Below are positions 60,915-64,000 of a stretch of 64,000 nt of DNA, piece after piece. The stretch is from positions 123,494 to 187,493 of the forward strand of contig PIZR01000001.1 in NCBI GenBank assembly GCA_002835675.1, read 5' to 3'. The translations under genes and the position numbers were made by a program. The number at the start of each line of letters is the position of its first letter. Within the stretch, counting starts at the first letter, position 1. The notes beneath the pieces were generated by a model, which was not told where the DNA came from, ran no database searches, and worked only from the letters and a program-made list of their open reading frames with translations. The stretch comes from Bacillus sp. BA3. Its GTDB lineage: Bacteria; Bacillota; Bacilli; Bacillales; DSM-1321.

Positions 60915-62585
60915 ATGAAGGATTTTAAAAATAGTACGATCTATCAAATTTATCCGAAGTCATTTAAGGACTCGAACGGTGACGGCATCGGGGACATAAA
61001 TGGTGTGATAGAAAAACTTGATTATTTGAGTATACTGGGAGTGGATTATATTTGGCTGACCCCTTTTTATCGTTCACCTCAAAATGATAATGGATATGAT
61101 GTAGCGGATTATACATCCATTGATCCTGTTTTTGGGACGATGGATGATTTCGAAAGATTGGTGAAGGAGGCTAATTCGCGGGATATCCAAATCATGTTGG
61201 ATATGGTATTCAACCATACATCAACAGAGCATGAATGGTTCCAAAAAGCATTGGCTGGAGAGAAAGAATATAAGGACTATTATATTTTCAAGAAATCGAA
61301 AAATGGAGAGCCCCCTACGAATTGGATTTCGAAATTCGGAGGCCCTGCATGGGAATATGTAGCGGAACATGATGAATACTACCTCCATTTGTTCGATCGG
61401 ACACAAGCTGACCTTAATTGGGAAAATCCCAGAGTGAGGCAGGAAATCTTCAATGTAGTAAACTTCTGGCTGGATAAAGGTGTCAAAGGATTCCGTTTGG
61501 ATGTCATCAATCTTATTTCGAAACCTGACATCTATGAAAATGACAAAGATGGAGATGGACGATGCTTTTATACAGACGGTCCCAAGATTCATCAATTCCT
61601 AAAAGAGATGAATGAAGAAACTTTCGGGAAGGATGAAGAGGTGATGACGGTAGGGGAAATGTCATCGACGACCATTGACCATTGCATCAAATATTCATCT
61701 CCAGTTGAAAAGGAGCTTTCCATGGTATTCAGTTTCCATCATCTAAAGGTGGATTATAAGGATGGGGAAAAGTGGTCACTTGCAGATTTTGACTTCAGGC
61801 AGTTAAAGGAGATCCTAAGCAGCTGGCAATATGGGATGCAAGAAGGAAATGGATGGAATGCCCTGTTCTGGTGCAACCACGACCAGCCGAGGATCGTATC
61901 CAGGTTTGGGAATGATCAAGAATATCACAAGGAATCGGCCAAGATGCTGGCAACAGCCATTCATATGCTTAGGGGAACCCCTTATATATATCAAGGGGAG
62001 GAAATAGGTATGACCAACCCGAAATTCAATGAAATTGAACAATATCGGGACGTGGAATCGATTAATTATTACAATATTTTAAAAGAGGCAGGCAAGGATG
62101 AAAAGGAAATAATCGAAATCCTTCAAGCTAAATCCCGTGATAACTCGAGAACTCCCATGCAGTGGGAAAATGCGGAACATGCAGGCTTTACAAAAGGGAC
62201 TCCATGGATTGCAGTGCCTGATAATGCCAAAATCATCAATGCTGAACACGCACTGATGGATCAGGATTCCATTTTTCATCATTACCAAAAACTTATATTC
62301 TTACGCAAGAAACATGATATCATTGCATATGGGGACTATCAGGAAATTCTTGGCGACCATGACCAATTGTACGCTTATGTACGCAGTTATGAAGACGAGA
62401 AACTTTTGGTCGTCAATAACTTTTATGCAAAAGAAACGGTCTTCGAAATTCCAAAGGATATAGACCTATCCGGATACAACTCAGAGCTCCTTCTCTCAAA
62501 CTATATCGATTCGAAAGAACTTGCAGGTGATTTTATCCTTCGTCCCTATGAATCGGTGGTCTATTTGTTGAAAAAGGACGAGTAG
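60915..62585 (+). CDS. treA: Trehalose-6-phosphate hydrolase (phospho-alpha-1,1-glucosidase)
   Basis: ATG 60915 follows GGGGAGGAATTACA; 556 residues, as usual for TreA/TreC. GH13 motifs are complete: DMVFNHTS (region I), GFRLDVINLIS (nucleophile Asp), VGEMSST (acid/base Glu) and CNHDQPR (third Asp). YQIYPKSFKDSNGDGIGD at the start is typical of the oligo-1,6-glucosidase/trehalose-6-phosphate group. It splits trehalose-6-phosphate to glucose and glucose-6-phosphate. Second gene of the tre operon. Confidence 0.93.
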   Translation: MKDFKNSTIYQIYPKSFKDSNGDGIGDINGVIEKLDYLSILGVDYIWLTPFYRSPQNDNGYDVADYTSIDPVFGTMDDFERLVKEANSRDIQIMLDMVFNHTSTEHEWFQKALAGEKEYKDYYIFKKSKNGEPPTNWISKFGGPAWEYVAEHDEYYLHLFDRTQADLNWENPRVRQEIFNVVNFWLDKGVKGFRLDVINLISKPDIYENDKDGDGRCFYTDGPKIHQFLKEMNEETFGKDEEVMTVGEMSSTTIDHCIKYSSPVEKELSMVFSFHHLKVDYKDGEKWSLADFDFRQLKEILSSWQYGMQEGNGWNALFWCNHDQPRIVSRFGNDQEYHKESAKMLATAIHMLRGTPYIYQGEEIGMTNPKFNEIEQYRDVESINYYNILKEAGKDEKEIIEILQAKSRDNSRTPMQWENAEHAGFTKGTPWIAVPDNAKIINAEHALMDQDSIFHHYQKLIFLRKKHDIIAYGDYQEILGDHDQLYAYVRSYEDEKLLVVNNFYAKETVFEIPKDIDLSGYNSELLLSNYIDSKELAGDFILRPYESVVYLLKKDE

Positions 62586-62616
62586 CGGACTAAGAAAAAT
62601 ATATTGTGGTGATGAA

Positions 62617-63330
62617 ATGAACAGCAAATACCTATCGCTATATGGTGATATCGTTTCAAAAATTGAAGAAGGAACCTTTCCGACAAATTCAAAGCTTCCT
62701 TCCGAAAGCAGCTTCATGGAAGAGTATGACATATCCAGGGATACTGTGAGAAAATCCTTACAGTTGCTTGAACAAAATGGATATATCCATAAAATCAAAG
62801 GCAAGGGTTCCTTTGTCTTGGATTTCAGCAAATTTAATTTTCCTGTAGCAGGCTTGATTTCCTATAAAGAAATGGTGGAAAAGTTGAATTTGCATTCCAA
62901 AACGATCATCCACAAGTTGGAGCTTGAGACCCCCGACTCAAAAATGGCCAAGCTTCTAGACTTAACTGATGATGGTGAAATATGGAAGGTGTTCCGGGTA
63001 CGCCAAATCAATGGGAAGAAAATCATACTGGACAAAGACTATTTCAAAAGCGAATTCGTAACTAACCTGACCAAGGAAATTTGTGAGGATTCTATTTATG
63101 GATATATCGAAAAGGAACTCGGGCTCCAGATTGGTTTTTCCAACAAGGAAATTACCGTGGAGCCATGCAGTGAGGAAGATAAACAATTATTGGACATTGA
63201 AGACTTCGATATGGTGGCAGTTGTGAAAAGTACGGTCCATTTAATCGATGGAAGCTTGTTTCAATATAGCGAATCCAGGCATAGACCCGATAAATTCAAG
63301 TTCACTGACTTTGCACGAAGGACTTGGTGA
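62617..63330 (+). CDS. treR: Trehalose operon repressor, GntR family
   Basis: The 237-residue protein has an N-terminal GntR winged helix (KLPSESSFMEEYDISRDTVRK, then LEQNGYIHKIKGKGSFVL) and a C-terminal UTRA ligand domain (IWKVFRVRQINGKKIILDKD, ending SRHRPDKFKFTDFARR). Length and gene order match TreR, which is released by trehalose-6-phosphate. It lies 31 bases after treA and likely binds the two palindromes at 59284 and 59319. Confidence 0.92.
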   Translation: MNSKYLSLYGDIVSKIEEGTFPTNSKLPSESSFMEEYDISRDTVRKSLQLLEQNGYIHKIKGKGSFVLDFSKFNFPVAGLISYKEMVEKLNLHSKTIIHKLELETPDSKMAKLLDLTDDGEIWKVFRVRQINGKKIILDKDYFKSEFVTNLTKEICEDSIYGYIEKELGLQIGFSNKEITVEPCSEEDKQLLDIEDFDMVAVVKSTVHLIDGSLFQYSESRHRPDKFKFTDFARRTW

Positions 63331-63389
63331 AGGTTAAGGAAGAAATGAAGGACTGACTCTTGAAAGTTCAGTCCCATTCAAAATGAGAA

Positions 63390-63429
63390 CCCCGCCGTTG
63401 AAGATATTTTTATTTTTGAACGAGCGGGG
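63390..63429 (+). terminator. Terminator region of the tre operon
   Basis: CCCCGC and GCGGGG pair, with inner GTT/AAC pairing, around an AT loop. A smaller GGACTGA/TCAGTCC hairpin lies just upstream at 63352-63374. There is no T-run, so termination is less certain. Confidence 0.45.
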
Positions 63430-63435
63430 AGATGA

Positions 63436-63462
63436 GGAGAGTCAAACTTAATTTGACTCTCC
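63436..63462. terminator. Hairpin at the 3' end of the SMR gene
   Basis: GGAGAGTCAAA CTTAA TTTGACTCTCC is a perfect 11-bp inverted repeat; part of it encodes the last codons of the minus-strand SMR gene. Confidence 0.6.
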
Positions 63463-63795
63463 TTCCGCTTGTTTAGTGGTATGGGAAGCATTTAGTAAAA
63501 TCACTCCGCCAATGATTAATACTAAACCGCCTAATGTAGTGATACTAAATGGCTCATTCCATAATAGTACGCCAATCATTGCCGTTAAAGCTGTGCCTAT
63601 TCCTGACCAAATGGCATATGCTAAGCTTAACGGAATTGTTTTAAGACATAAAGATAAGCTATAAAATGCAATGCTAAACCCAATTATAACTCCAAATGAA
63701 GCGAATAAATGTGTGAAGCCTTCAGACAACTTAAGCATGGTCGTACCAAATACTTCACTAATGATTGATATTCCTAAGGCTATGTATCCCTTCAT
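63448..63795 (-). CDS. SMR-family efflux protein, EbrB-like
   Basis: The 115-residue protein has four hydrophobic helices, the essential Glu14 in IISEVFGTTMLKLSEGFT, and AYAIWSGIGTALTAMIGV in helix 3. The ATG is preceded by ATGGAGGTAAT and follows the upstream SMR gene by 25 bases, an ebrAB-like pair in which the two proteins form a heterodimeric drug/proton antiporter. Substrates (dyes, quaternary amines or guanidinium) cannot be inferred. Confidence 0.88.
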   Translation of the reverse strand: MKGYIALGISIISEVFGTTMLKLSEGFTHLFASFGVIIGFSIAFYSLSLCLKTIPLSLAYAIWSGIGTALTAMIGVLLWNEPFSITTLGGLVLIIGGVILLNASHTTKQAEGESN

Positions 63796-63819
63796 ATTAT
63801 TACCTCCATTACTAAATTG

Positions 63820-64000
63820 TTAAGAAGTGCCTCCACTAGAGAGTTTCAAAACAACAACTCCTCCAATGATCAGGACTAAACCTAAAAATTTTTTCACGTT
63901 AAAGCTTTCTTTATAAACGATAACTCCCACTAAAGCAGTTAAAGCAGTGCCTATTCCCGACCAAATGGCATAAGCCGTTCCAAGCGGTATGGTTATTAAA
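63820..64000 (-). CDS. SMR-family efflux protein, EbrA-like, cut by window edge
   Basis: The minus-strand frame from the right edge reads ITIPLGTAYAIWSGIGTALTAL, then GVIVYKESFNVKKFLGLVL and IIGGVVVLKLSSGGTS before a TAA at 63820. It is the C-terminal half (helices 3 and 4) of an SMR protein; the N-terminal half with Glu14 lies beyond the window. It is the upstream partner of the EbrB-like gene. Confidence 0.85.
   Translation of the reverse strand, partial: LITIPLGTAYAIWSGIGTALTALVGVIVYKESFNVKKFLGLVLIIGGVVVLKLSSGGTS

Overview
The window is low-GC, AT-rich DNA with strong Shine-Dalgarno sites (AGGAGG/GGGGG), frequent TTG and GTG starts, rho-independent terminators and SigL (sigma-54)-, TreR- and CcpA-type signals. 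This points to a Bacillus-type Firmicute; the gene set (YwkD-, YlmA-, YcsN-, MneS- and EbrAB-like proteins and a treP-treA-treR operon) suits a soil Bacillus or Peribacillus. I could not run database searches, so species and family calls rest on recognised motifs.

Layout. (1) 1-9350 is an accessory island of very AT-rich, mostly unrecognised genes: a truncated unknown, a DUF6414-like gene overlapping an AAA+ ATPase, a frameshifted HEPN/Abi-like gene, and a three-gene operon ending in a DUF1643 protein. An ssrA-like 3' end and tyrosine-recombinase remnants suggest a decayed integrated element. (2) 8294-9346 and 17673-18709 are a 1 kb direct duplication (ABC ATPase tail, terminator, integrase tail). 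Between the copies lie a truncated MORC/MutL-like ATPase, an IS21 IstB relic, and an AbgB-like hydrolase/MFS operon divergent from a GAF-PucR regulator. (3) 19-35 kb holds ordinary accessory genes: a PPC-repeat secreted protein, a P450, a DUF1796 protein, a NitT/TauT-type ABC importer, a DMT transporter, a secreted LamG-phosphoesterase, a Gly-His repeat protein and a GNAT. Three copies of a GC-rich structured 135-bp repeat are interspersed here. (4) 35-43.6 kb carries a nucleotidyltransferase, a DHFR/RibD-like reductase, an alpha/beta hydrolase with a two-component system, a CDF metal exporter, an ABC-F protein with a leader peptide, a K+ channel and a glyoxalase-like protein. (5) 43.7-57.3 kb looks catabolic: a PAS/sigma-54 activator, a -24/-12 promoter with upstream palindromes, an MFS transporter, an M20 amidohydrolase, a GC-richer amidohydrolase, then a MocA-like protein with a three-subunit molybdenum hydroxylase and XdhC. 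(6) 57.8-64 kb holds AlkC, the trehalose operon with two TreR operators, and an EbrAB-type SMR pair cut by the window edge.

How the genes work together. Two separate modules pair an ACS-type MFS importer with an M20 amidohydrolase, suggesting uptake and hydrolysis of N-acylated or amide compounds: one under a PucR-type regulator, the other under a sigma-54 activator. The molybdenum hydroxylase set downstream could oxidise an aromatic or N-heterocyclic product, but no substrate can be read from the sequence. The left island resembles a defence island; the overlapping DUF6414-like/AAA+ pair is the best candidate for an undescribed system. Several small genes carry single-base frameshifts, some in homopolymers, so real decay and sequencing error cannot be separated here.
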